DNA from: Hypericum androsaemum
Taxonomy: Eukaryota; Streptophyta; Magnoliopsida; Malpighiales; Hypericaceae
NCBI GenBank assembly: GCA_963995505.1
Contig: OZ023199.1
Coordinates: forward strand, 6,443,906 to 6,507,905
Length of the DNA stretch: 64,000 nucleotides
Direction: 5' to 3'
Shown here: positions 55,244 to 64,000 of the stretch, piece by piece
How the letters are laid out: each line of letters opens with the position of its first letter
Numbering within the stretch: the first letter of the stretch is position 1
Notes under the pieces: generated by a model
Told to the model about the DNA's origin: nothing
The model's input: only the letters and a program-made list of their open reading frames with translations
Databases searched by the model: none
Position numbers and translations under genes: made by a program

Positions 55244-55266
55244 CCGCTCCCTGGCAACGATGCCAT
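55244..55266 (-). other. Gypsy primer-binding site
   Basis: The complement reads TGGCATCGTTGCCAGGGAGC, a decayed form of the TGGCGCCGTTGCCGGGGA type used by Athila/Tat Gypsy elements. It sits two bases inside the LTR at 55268. Confidence 0.7.
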
Positions 55267-55267
55267 T

Positions 55268-56783
55268 TGATGTGGGACAGATTTGAGACTCGTCCCCAGT
55301 AGCAAAGAGAAGTAAAGAAATTTATTGAACCAGAAGGAGAGTGCCTAGAGTTCACTTTTGTTATGCTAGCTATCTAGATCTAAGACAAATCTATTTTTGT
55401 AGTTTTTAAAATGGGGGCGAAGCATGGAATCGAAAAACTTAAAATGCTAAGGAATAAATAGAAAGTAGGGCCGGCCACCTTTCTTGCACCTTCCTAATTA
55501 GGCAACCTTATGTGCTTACTATGCTCTCGATGGTCCATGGGTTCTAAAGTAGCCTTGCTATACTTTGAATCACAATGCCAAAGTTTCTCCTAAGGAAAGT
55601 CCACAGTGTCCCATCGCCCAGCGTATTCGGGTAGCCTACTAGTCTACTCCCCGGCTGTCCATGGTCCCCTTCGGACAAGCACACTAGGCTGTAACCATTG
55701 GATCATCAAGTGTGAACTAAGTTTAACTAACGCACCATCGACTATCTAGTCCAAGTTAAGTACATGCAAGGTTAGAAGCATTACGACCTCTGATTTATAC
55801 ATTCTTTAAAGGTTTTCATCCCATTTGGTAACCTATCTTATCGAGTGCACTTAGGGCACCTGACCCTCAAGTTCTCTCCTCACTACTCATACTAAAGCAT
55901 AAGATAGATAGATAAAGTAACTCATAAATATCACAAGCTAAATGCAAAGAGGTAGGGATAGAGAGGGCTTAGTCATCCGCGGCTCCCCTGAACCACCATC
56001 TCTAATCCACATCCCGGTCACCTATCTACCCGAGAGAAAACCTCTCTTGCCTAGTTTTGTGCCTCCAAAAGTATATCTAGGTTAAATGCAAGGGGGCTAT
56101 TTATAAGAATTCGGCCCCTTTTGCCCTAAAATAAAAATTACAAAAGTTTACTTGACCAAATATCCGTTGTAGTCATGGATCATGAATATTCCTAGAAGAT
56201 CCCCAGGCTCTGGCTTGTTTGTGGTCCCCTGGCACGTGTCTACTGAGGTTAGAAAACTTCTTGACAAAGTTGTCTAAAAGTGGAAGCCGCTTGCCTCAGC
56301 AAAAATTTGTGTGGCATGTGACATCACATGGATCTTGTTTCGTCCATCTGGCATTGGCTGGGAAGCTCCTATAGCTTTGGACCCTTCAGCAAAATCTCTG
56401 TGCATCTTTCAATCTTCACTCAACGCGGTTTCCAATTGACTCAGTACGGTTTCGGGTCTTCACACGGCCATCTTTTGAACCTTGAACGCCAGCTCTTAGT
56501 GCACATCAGGCTTCATTTCGTATGGACTTTGTGACCTTCATCAGACATGGCTTCTTCTTTTATCCTCCTCGACTATGCATAGACTCAACCTCCCTTTGCT
56601 ATGGTTCGTGTCCTCTACTCTCTGAATTCCTCCTAGAACATAAAAGACTCAGCAAATGAGTCTGTTTAAGGTAACATGCCTAAAATGGACAAAAAGACAA
56701 CAGACTTAAACCAAAATAGACTTAAAACTACCTTAAATGACATTAAAATGGCCTAGTGAAATGAGTGTTTTGGGCACTCATCA
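55268..56783 (-). repeat. Gypsy 5' LTR (Athila/Tat type)
   Basis: It starts TGATGTGGGACAG and ends GGGCACTCATCA, so the termini form TGATG...CATCA. It is 1.5 kb long with no coding. No matching 3' LTR was found towards 47106, so the element is incomplete. GAACA follows; its left-side partner was not found. Confidence 0.65.
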
Positions 56784-56942
56784 GAACAAAGACCTGCTGG
56801 GACAATATCTACCCTTTTTTATTTTGTGTCATATTGCAGGTGTTCCGACGCCATCACCCGAGAGAGGAACAAATAAACTCATATGAGGTTGCACTAATGA
56901 TGGGATCTTTTCAACAAAATCAGCCTATGACCTAATCGAGGG
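56784..56942 (+). mobile_element. Old LINE, part 3: before zf-RVT
   Basis: The plus strand reads PTPSPERGTNKLI, TGA (where LINEs have Trp), GCTNDGIFSTKSAYDLIEG. This is the conserved stretch leading into the zf-RVT domain. It is cut at 56942 by a MITE. Confidence 0.85.
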
Positions 56943-57472
56943 TAGGGATGGCAATTTTACCCTTATTCTAAGGGTTTACTCAGATTCAGATTTAAAAAGT
57001 CTAAGATCTGTTAAATTTGACCAGATCTAGTCTCGGAGCCTGCACAGATCCTTATTTTTAAAAAGGATAAGAACATGGATATATATTAAAACAATATATA
57101 TAAATATATTAATTATGAAACCTAATACCAAATTTTCAATCTCAACTTACCAAATATGGAATTTATTTTGATTTGCTTGTTTGGTTTTGTTATATTTATT
57201 TGTTTTAATGAACTAATAAATTACATTCATATTATTCGAGTACCTCCTTGCTATTGAGAATAGTTAAGTACGGTCTAATTTTTTTTAAATAATTTGTAAA
57301 TAATACGAACATGCAGGTCACCCTGATCCTGCCTGGTATTTTAGGACCCGAATCTTACTTGGGTCTTTATTTTCGAAGAAGATAATGGTTAGGATATGGA
57401 TCCACCTTAAAAAAAAGAGTAAGAATTTGGGTCCTATGAATATTACCCGAATCCTACTTATTGTTATTCCTA
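56943..57472. mobile_element. hAT-like MITE, 530 bp
   Basis: It starts TAGGGATGGCAAT; its right end, inverted, reads TAGGAATAACAAT. The 8 bp duplication is ATCGAGGG / ATTGAGGG (7 of 8). The interior shares GGGTCCTATGAA and GGATCC-like motifs with the 49413-50324 element, so both belong to one family; this one is older. Confidence 0.8.
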
Positions 57473-58492
57473 ATTGAGGGCTTTGATGCGGGAAATGAAA
57501 ATAAAATGTGATCGTATATGTGGAAGTGGAAAGGTCAACAACGCTTGAAAAAGATTGTTTGGCTAGTGGGGCATGGCAAAATCTTTACTAATGTTATTCA
57601 GAAACATAGAAATATGTCCCAATCTGACTTGTGTCCATGTTGTAAGTCCGAAGTTGAAACTATTTTACATGATGTTCGTGATTGCACTATGATTAAGCAA
57701 TGTTGGTTTGATTTGGTTAAACATGCTTGACTAAATAAAACAACAGTTTTAACTTGAATCTTACTGACTACTTGCTTTTAATCTTCACGCCCCTACCGAA
57801 CTGGCTTACCATCTTCCCTGTAACAATTAGTGTCATGTGGGGTTAGCAGAATTATTATGTATGGGTGAAGAGATCCCTAGACCTATTAACCAAGTTGTGT
57901 CTATGTATGGCAGGTATAGTGCGATAACAGAGGCCATAAGAGTAGCAAGCTAGGATGGATACAGTATTGGATGGGACTGGCCATCGAAGGATTGGGTCCA
58001 GCTCAATATGGATAGAGCAATGCGAACTTCAACAAATAAAGTCGCGGCGGGGGGCATCCTAAGGGACCATGACGAAAATTGGGTTAGAGGTTTAACTTGC
58101 AATATAGGTTCATGCTTGACAATCAATGCAGAGTTGTGTGCTGTTCTTCATGGCCTTGGCTTGGTCACAAGGAATCCAGAATCTCGTACTGGAAACCAAC
58201 TCAAGACTTGTGGAAGGTTACCTTAATAGGTCCCAGGCGCAAATTGACAGCTTAATCCCCTTTTGTGGTTTATATTCAGCATGAGTTATAGCAGAATTGG
58301 GAAGTTATGGCTTTCCGTGTCTATCGCGAAGCTGATAATTGTGCAGATAGGATAGCTAATCTTGGTTTTTCTAGACAAATGAGGCTCTATGTACTTGAGC
58401 AACCTCATGTTAGACGATATTGGAGACATAGCATTGTTGTAATTAGTTATGGTGCAAAACTAGCTTTAGCGATATCAACTTCAAGTCAGGAT
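57473..58492 (+). mobile_element. Old LINE, part 4: zf-RVT and RNase H
   Basis: 57518-57730 encodes KIVWLVGHGKIFTNVIQKH and SDLCPCCKSEVETILHDVRD, the zf-RVT zinc domain. 57990-58226 encodes LNMDRAMRTSTNKVAAGGIL and INAELCAVLHGLGL, and 58307-58420 VYREADNCADRIANLGFS, all of the C-terminal RNase H. Stops and shifts separate the pieces. The tail is interrupted at 58492 by the younger LINE. Confidence 0.85.
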
Positions 58493-58497
58493 GATCG

Positions 58498-61400
58498 TTG
58501 GAGAATCTTGTGCTTTCTTCCTCACAGGCTATTGTTTTTCAGACCACTTGGCGGCAGCACACCTTCCTGATTGGCTTCATTTATGCTCACGTCAATTACT
58601 CTCCTAGACGCAAGCTTTGGGATGACCTGATGAAACTTCCTCCTTTGCCCAAGTTGTTAATTGGTGATTTCAATGCTGTGTTAGGTGCTCATGAGAGAAT
58701 GAGTCGTTGTCTCCCAAACCCTCGGTCATGCATTGACTTTCAGGCCTTTATCAGCGTTTGTGAACTTATGGATGTTCCTCTTACTGGCAGTAAATACACA
58801 TATTCTAATGGCAAATATGCAGGGAACTACATGGAATCCCGAATTGATCGGGTTTTGACTTCTTGCTCCTTCATGGATCTCTGGCATTCGGTTAAGTGCA
58901 TTGCTCTTTTCCGTAATACCTCTGACCACAGGCCTTTACTTTTGGACTGCCAGGAGGAACAGGATTACCTGGGAGCTCGCCCTTTTCGTTACCAAAATAT
59001 GTGGTCCAAACACAATGACTTCTTGCAGGTGGTTCGATCTTCTTGGGCTGCTATCCCAACCTCTCCTAATGCCATGTGCTCCCTGATGACCAAGCTGCGC
59101 AGACTCAAACGCACCCTCCAAGCTTGGAACCGTGAGTCTTTTGGTGACATCAGACTTAACCTGGATCTCTCTTATACACAGGTGGAGCTTGCTCAAGCTC
59201 GTATCGAAGACCTTGGTCCACTGGATGATCTTGTGTTAGAAGAAGCGGCGGCATTGAGAAAGTACAACGTTACCCTGGAACAACACAGTCTCTTTCTAAG
59301 GCAGCAGGCTCGTATCACTTGGCTGCAGAATGGCGATTGTAACACTTCGTTTTTCCACAGGAGTGTTCAAATTCGAAGAAGTCATTTAGGTATTAATGCC
59401 CTTATGATTGATGGGATTATCTCTGAGGACAAAGCTAGGATACGTGAGCATATTGTAGCGTATTTTCAGGACCTTTTTTCTGATTCTCAGCAAGCACCTA
59501 TTTCCTCGCCTCTGATTAATCGTTTGATCACCAAGGAGGTCTCTGCTGAACAGAATGAGGATCTTCTTAGAGTTTCTTCGGCCAAGGAGGTTCGGGACAC
59601 GGTTTTTGATATGGACCCCGACAGTGTCCCGGGTCCGGATGGGTTTAGCGGACACTTTTTTCAGTCTACCTGGACTATCATTGGCTCGGACGTTACTAGT
59701 GCTGTGCAGGATTTCTTTTTGCAGGGTCTACTTCCTGACAGGCTGAACTCGAACTTTGTTGTACTGATTCCCAAGTTTCAAGGGGCTATCAAAGTGGAAG
59801 ACTACAGACCCATTGTGCTGGGCAACTTCCTGTATAAAGTGGTTACCAAGATTTTGGCCTCTCGGTTTGGCCTCATTATCTCAAAGCTACTCACCAGCCA
59901 TCAGTTCGGCTTTGTCCCTGGGCAAAGAATTCATGATTGCTTGGCACTAGCTTCGGAGGGAATCAATTGCATTGACAGAAGAAGAAGTTCCGGGAACATG
60001 GCCATCAAAGTGGACATTAGGAAGGCTTTCAACACGCTTAGCTGGAATTTCCTCCTGGAGGTCCTAAACAGCTGGGGCTTCTCTAACACCTTCCTCAATA
60101 TGATTCGGAACATTCTGAGCTCTGCCATGCTCTCAATCCTCATTGACAGGATCCCGGCTGGATACTTCAGTTGCTCACGGGGCGTGCGACAGGGCGACCC
60201 GCTCTCCCCTCTGCTTTTCATCGCGGCAGAAGAGGTTTTCAGCAGACGCCTCCAGGAAGCGGCTACTTTAGAGGAACTAGAATGCTTCAAAGCAGGGAGA
60301 AGTTCACTTTTCCCCTCTCATCTTTTATATGCTGATGATGTTATTGTCTTCTGCAAGGCCACCACTGGTAACTGTAGAATAATTTTGTCCATCCTCCAGG
60401 AGTATGCGGACAGCTCGGGTCAATTCTACAACCCTCAGAAATCACGAGTGTACTTTGGAACTCACCTGGCTAGAAGAAAAAGATCTCAGCTTCTGACGGA
60501 ACTTGGTATCTCTGAAGGACCACTCCCTATCACGTACCTCAGAGTTCCATTATTTCTGGGTCCGCCTCGTCGCAGGTATTTGCAGGCACTTGCGGACGAA
60601 ATCCTGGCAAAATTTTCCCGTTGGAAAGGCACATCACTATCCATGGCAGGTAGGGTCTGTTTGACCCAATCGGTGATTCAGAGCTCTCTAACCCACTCTA
60701 AGATGATTTATAAATGGCCAACTTCACTTACTGAGCAAGTTGATGCCTGTGTTCGTAATTTTGTCTGGACTGGAGACATTCATGGTCGGGGCACTTGTTC
60801 TATACCTTGGAAAAGGGTTTGTACTCCTCGTGAGGAAGGTGGTATTGGCCTTCGTTCCATTGCTCACATGAACCTGGCTTTCTTGAACCGACTATCCTGG
60901 AATATCATGTACGATCAGTCTGCTCACTATGAGATGCTCAGAGATCGGCTTTATATGTCTGATAAACAGGTCCCGAGGGAACATGTACGATCCTCACTTC
61001 TGAAGGGTTTCTGTCTCTGCTATGAAGATATACAGCAGGCATCACAGATGATAATTGGGGAAAACTCTTCGGCCAATTTCTGGCTGGACAATTGGTTAGG
61101 ATACACTATCGCCGATAAGGCTGGGATCCCTGAACACATGCGCCACCTCTGCGTTTTCCCTATTTCGGACTACCGTGCTAATGGTAACTGGCTGATCCAG
61201 AGAGATTTTCTGAACTCCTTTCCGCACATTGTTGACGACCTTCAACAGTATCACCTGGGACCTCCTGATTCAGATCACATGGCGTGGACTCACTCGTCCG
61301 ATGGTCTCCTCACTTCCAAGGCGGCATTTGAACATCTTCGACCCACTTTTTTCAAGACTAGCTGGGGCAGGTGGATTTGGGCCCGATTCATCCCTCCCCG

Positions 61401-62283
61401 CAGATCGATTATCGTCTGGCGAGCCATATATGGAGCTCTCCCCACCTCGGAATCTCTTCGCAGGCGCAGGGCCTTCACCGGCCCCTCCATCTGTTTTCTT
61501 TGCAGGAATCACACCGAAGAGCTGGATCACCTTTTAGGGCACTGCACCTACTCGACATCTCTCTGGAAAAAACTTTTCGAAGTTTTTCACTTACCGTGGA
61601 GGGAAACTGCTAGCTTCAATGAACTGCTTTTACAGGCAATCAAGGCATCTTTCAGCTCGCAACTTCTGGCACTGTGGAGAACCGCTTTCATCTCGTGTGC
61701 CTGGGTCATTTGGTCGGAACGCAATCAGCGAATTTTTTACAACAAGTCCCACTCTTCGGACTCAGTCATGACCCTCATCAGGAACCTTGTTGCTGAAACG
61801 GAAACCCTGGAGGTTGGTCACACTTTTGGTTCACAGGAGGAGCTCTCCACATTACTCTATTTTCGGGTGACCCCTCGTCCAGGTAAAGCCCCGGTGATCA
61901 AAGAGGTTTTTTGGCACTGCCCGCTTCTAACCTGGATCAAATGCAACACCGATGGCAGCGCTGAGGGGGCTCCTGGTCCCTCTTCCGGAATCATCGCGGT
62001 TTTGTCTGCGGATGTTTTGTGCACCATTTGGGCACTGGATTCGCCTTCGAAGCTGAACTTACTACTGCCATGTTTGCGATTGAAATTGCTCACCATAATA
62101 GGTGGATGTTTTTGTGGCTGGAGACGGACTCCACATATGTTCTTCATCTTTTTCAGGCTCAGCATGCGGAGGTCCCTTGGCACTTCAGAAACAGGTGGGC
62201 GCATACACAGCGTCTTCGGATTGAAATGCATTTTCGGGTCTCGCACATCTTTCGTGAAGGTAACGCGGCAGCCGACGCGATGA
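58498..62283 (+). pseudogene. LINE ORF2: endonuclease-RT-zinc finger-RNase H
   Basis: A 1,261-residue frame, truncated at the N-terminus. Endonuclease: LLIGDFNAVLGAHE, ESRIDRVL and TSDHRPLLLDC. RT: NFVVLIPKFQGAIKVEDYRP, FGFVPGQRIHDCL, VDIRKAFNTLSW, SRGVRQGDPLSPLLF and the catalytic YADDVIVF (60328). zf-RVT: CFLCRNHTEELDHLLGHC (about 61495-61548). RNase H opens with CNTDGSAEGAPG, and then the frame shifts near 62020. The native start and ORF1 are missing, so it could not move by itself. The RT itself looks intact. Confidence 0.9.
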
Positions 62284-62387
62284 CAAAAATCCCGACGAGT
62301 GGCTGGTGGTCGAACTTCCCCCAGGCACTCCTGAAACACATTGGCAGGGATCTTACCGGCATGCCTTTTCACCGCTTCGTTCCTTGA
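62019..62387 (+). pseudogene. LINE ORF2 RNase H C-terminus, shifted frame
   Basis: This frame continues RNase H with LGTGFAFEAELTTAMFAIEI, WLETDSTYVLHLF and HIFREGNAAADAM, which hold the remaining acidic residues. A single indel near 62020 moves it out of the long frame. It ends at 62387. Confidence 0.85.
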
Positions 62388-62963
62388 CTATCCGGTTTTC
62401 TCCTACTTGTTTTTTGTCGGTTTTATTTTTGTAATAGGGCCCTGCAACTCTAACGGGTTTGGCGCTCTTTTTCCCTATCGTTTGGCGGCGATAGGTTTTT
62501 ACTGAGGCCCCCGGTTGTAACCGTTCACGCTAGGTGTTCGGGATGGTCTCTCTCTCTCTCTCCTCGAGTGGTAGGGTGGGTGGAACCCTTGCAGGCTTTA
62601 ACTCGAGGCTAGGTTCTTTTCAGGATTTCGGCCTCTCGGCTATTGTCGGGACGCCAAACCCCCAGACGGCCGGTTTGTGGATTCCGCTGGGATAGTTTGA
62701 TAGGCGACGTTTCTCCTGCCTGTTGGCAGGGGACGTCTCTCCGACTGCCCGGCCTGTGGGTTTCTGCGGAGTAGGATTTAGAGTCTCGGGCTCTCTCAGG
62801 ATCTTTTGATCTTGGGAACCCAGCCCTTTGACTACCCAGTTTGTAGGATCAGCAGGGGTAGGTCTTAGGTTTTTTTTTTATTTCTGTCTCCGTCTTGTAC
62901 GTTTTCATTTTCTTAATATATCTCGGGTTCTTTTTCGCCAAAAAAAAAACTTCAAGTCAGGAT

Positions 62964-63089
62964 TTACTCTAACTGCAAATTTTTTCTACCAAATTTTACT
63001 GCTATAAAATTTTATCGAGGTCGATGGTCGCTATGCGAGAAGTTTCTGCAATAGTTAGGATTTAAATATATTATATATAATAAATATAT
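62964..63089. other. Short AT-rich spacer
   Basis: It is the continuation of the site into which the younger LINE inserted, probably the last 3' UTR bases of the old LINE and flanking sequence. Confidence 0.4.
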
Positions 63090-63655
63090 TAAAATCTTTT
63101 TATCGTTAATCGGATGATGCATAGTAGAAATATGCTTTCACATATTTCTTGTGCCAAAAGCAACGTTATTAGCTAGGGTTTTTATTTTCTTTTTTAATGT
63201 GATAACTAATGTTAGGGTGAGTTTTCTTGTGAGCTCTGATTACCGTTGATGCTGCGCTTGTTTGGTCGAGATTCTGAGGAACGAGTCTGTGTGTCTAATG
63301 TTTCTCTTGCATTCAGTGTTTACAACAACATACATCACCCGATCAAGTTGCCCGCGGGAGCAGACTCCCATTCCTTGAAGCATAAGATTGAGCCCAAATG
63401 GGAGGGGTTGGATTCAGTGGGGACAAGACTTATCCCCACTGAAATGGATCACGGTTTTGAACTTACAGACACGGTTTTTGATGACTGTTAGATTTGTAGA
63501 CACGATTTTTAATAAAATCTGATGGTTGAAACGAAATCTCCTCTGTAGGGACAACTTTTATGTTGTCCCCACTCAATCCAAAACCCAAATGGGAGGATCC
63601 TATTTGTGCCAATGGTGGGAAGTGGATTGTGACCTTCCCGAAAGAGAAATCCAAG
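63090..63655 (+). pseudogene. Second, partial eIF4E copy: intron 1 end and exon 2
   Basis: 63090-63316 matches parts of intron 1 of the 1914-7126 copy (GATGATGCATA, GAAATATGCTT, GAGCTCTGATTA, TTTGGTCGAGATTCTGAG). Exon 2 begins at 63317 after an intact CAG acceptor with [10 protein letters not shown], continues to EPKWE, is split by a MITE (63405-63586), and resumes with [19 protein letters not shown]. Similarity ends near 63655 and exons 1 and 3-5 are absent. It lacks the LTR element found in intron 1 of the first copy. Confidence 0.85.
63405..63586. mobile_element. MITE, 182 bp, in the second eIF4E exon 2
   Basis: Inverted ends GGGTTGGATTCAGTGGGGAC and, from the right, GGGTTTTGGATTGAGTGGGG. 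The 9 bp duplication AAATGGGAG is perfect (63396-63404 and 63587-63595). The other eIF4E copy supplies the empty site (CCCAAGTGGGAGGACCC at about 6150). GGG...CCC ends with 9 bp duplication suggest a Mutator-type MITE. Confidence 0.9.
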
Positions 63656-64000
63656 TGGGAAACATGTGGGTCCCACTAGACACCATCGTTCCCTGATGCA
63701 CATGGACGAAGTTGGGACGGGGGTGGATTCGGAGGGGACAAGGCTAGTCCCCAAATTTGGGGACTAAAAGAGTTATTAAAGCAATCAGGGGTAATTTTGT
63801 CAAACTAAAAAAATTAGGAATAACACTCTTATTTATGAAAGCATTGAAAAGGTAAAAAATAAAAACCTATCCCCCAATAGACGAGAAAGACTCTTCACAT
63901 TCCCAAAGAAGGACTCTTCAAATTTTTTTGAACTTCAAAAAGCTTACCAGATATTTTTTTTTAAAATTGAACTTAATATCTTAATCAGTGCCTATAATCT
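63656..64000. other. Unassigned right edge
   Basis: It contains no coding signal. Near 63723 GGTGGATTCGGAGGGGACAA resembles the end of the MITE at 63405, but its partner end was not found inside the window. Confidence 0.4.

Larger units (their letters stand above)
58493..62947 (+). mobile_element. Younger LINE, 5'-truncated, with poly(A) and target duplication
   Basis: AACTTCAAGTCAGGAT occurs at 58477-58492 and again at 62948-62963, a 16-base target duplication (the first As may be shared with the tail). The element begins inside its endonuclease domain, so reverse transcription stopped early, and ends in a run of ten A. One long frame covers nearly all of ORF2. Its 3' UTR (62388-62939) has a CT microsatellite near 62549 and no coding. 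Confidence 0.95.

Noticed and set aside
63723..63770. A second copy of the 182 bp MITE
   Set aside because: Only one end-like sequence is visible before the window stops; no inverted partner or target duplication could be shown.
1..64000. tRNA or rRNA genes
   Set aside because: No tRNA cloverleaf or rRNA block was recognised by reading. The iMet-like sequences found are primer-binding sites beside LTRs.

Overview
The window is nuclear DNA of a flowering plant, probably a eudicot. The evidence is intron-bearing plant gene families (an eIF4E-type cap-binding protein and an SRG1-like 2-oxoglutarate dioxygenase), degenerate TTTAGGG-type telomere motifs, and dense nesting of plant Copia, Gypsy, LINE, Mutator-like and hAT-like elements. 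No species can be assigned. I see only one host gene that may still encode a full-length protein (the dioxygenase, 26371-33280), and one of its splice donors looks damaged. Almost everything else is mobile-element sequence or gene relic.

Layout. 1-828 is a 5'-truncated antisense LINE that abuts two blocks of degenerate telomere-like repeat (829-1660). 1914-7126 is a five-exon eIF4E pseudogene with two nonsense codons and several lost splice signals; its first intron holds a 3.2 kb non-autonomous LTR element (2396-5636). 7127-9608 has no recognisable gene. 9609-14850 is a decayed antisense Copia element with both LTRs, an iMet-type primer site and a near-perfect target duplication. 15786-18960 and 19416-25280 hold two related antisense Gypsy-like elements that lack any visible reverse transcriptase and carry minisatellites in their LTRs. 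26235-33353 is the dioxygenase gene; its second intron contains a Mutator-like element with a captured subtilase fragment (a Pack-MULE, 27559-28835), followed by an internally deleted Copia element (28919-31033). 33576-38372 is an LTR-internal-LTR-internal-LTR tandem array.

39110-58492 is best read as one old LINE in plus orientation (endonuclease, RT, zf-RVT and RNase H in the right order), torn apart by later insertions: a Copia element with an almost complete gag-pol frame (40218-46394, exact 5 bp target duplication), a block of Gypsy remnants (47106-56783), and a hAT-like MITE (56943-57472). The Gypsy block itself contains a hAT-like element, a candidate 4.1 kb solo LTR and a Mutator-like element full of GGCGCC hairpins. 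A second, much better preserved LINE (58493-62947, 16 bp target duplication, poly(A) tail) then landed in the tail of the old one. 63090-63655 is a second, partial eIF4E copy (end of intron 1 plus exon 2) split by a 182 bp MITE.

How the parts relate. No metabolic or regulatory pathway is encoded here. What the window records is a layered insertion history, readable from target duplications and broken reading frames. The most unusual observations are a two-part self-complementarity between the primer-binding site and the LTR of the 40-46 kb Copia element, the Pack-MULE with a subtilase fragment inside a dioxygenase intron, the predicted loss of that gene's last splice donor, and the hairpin-rich Mutator-like element at 52.5-53.9 kb.
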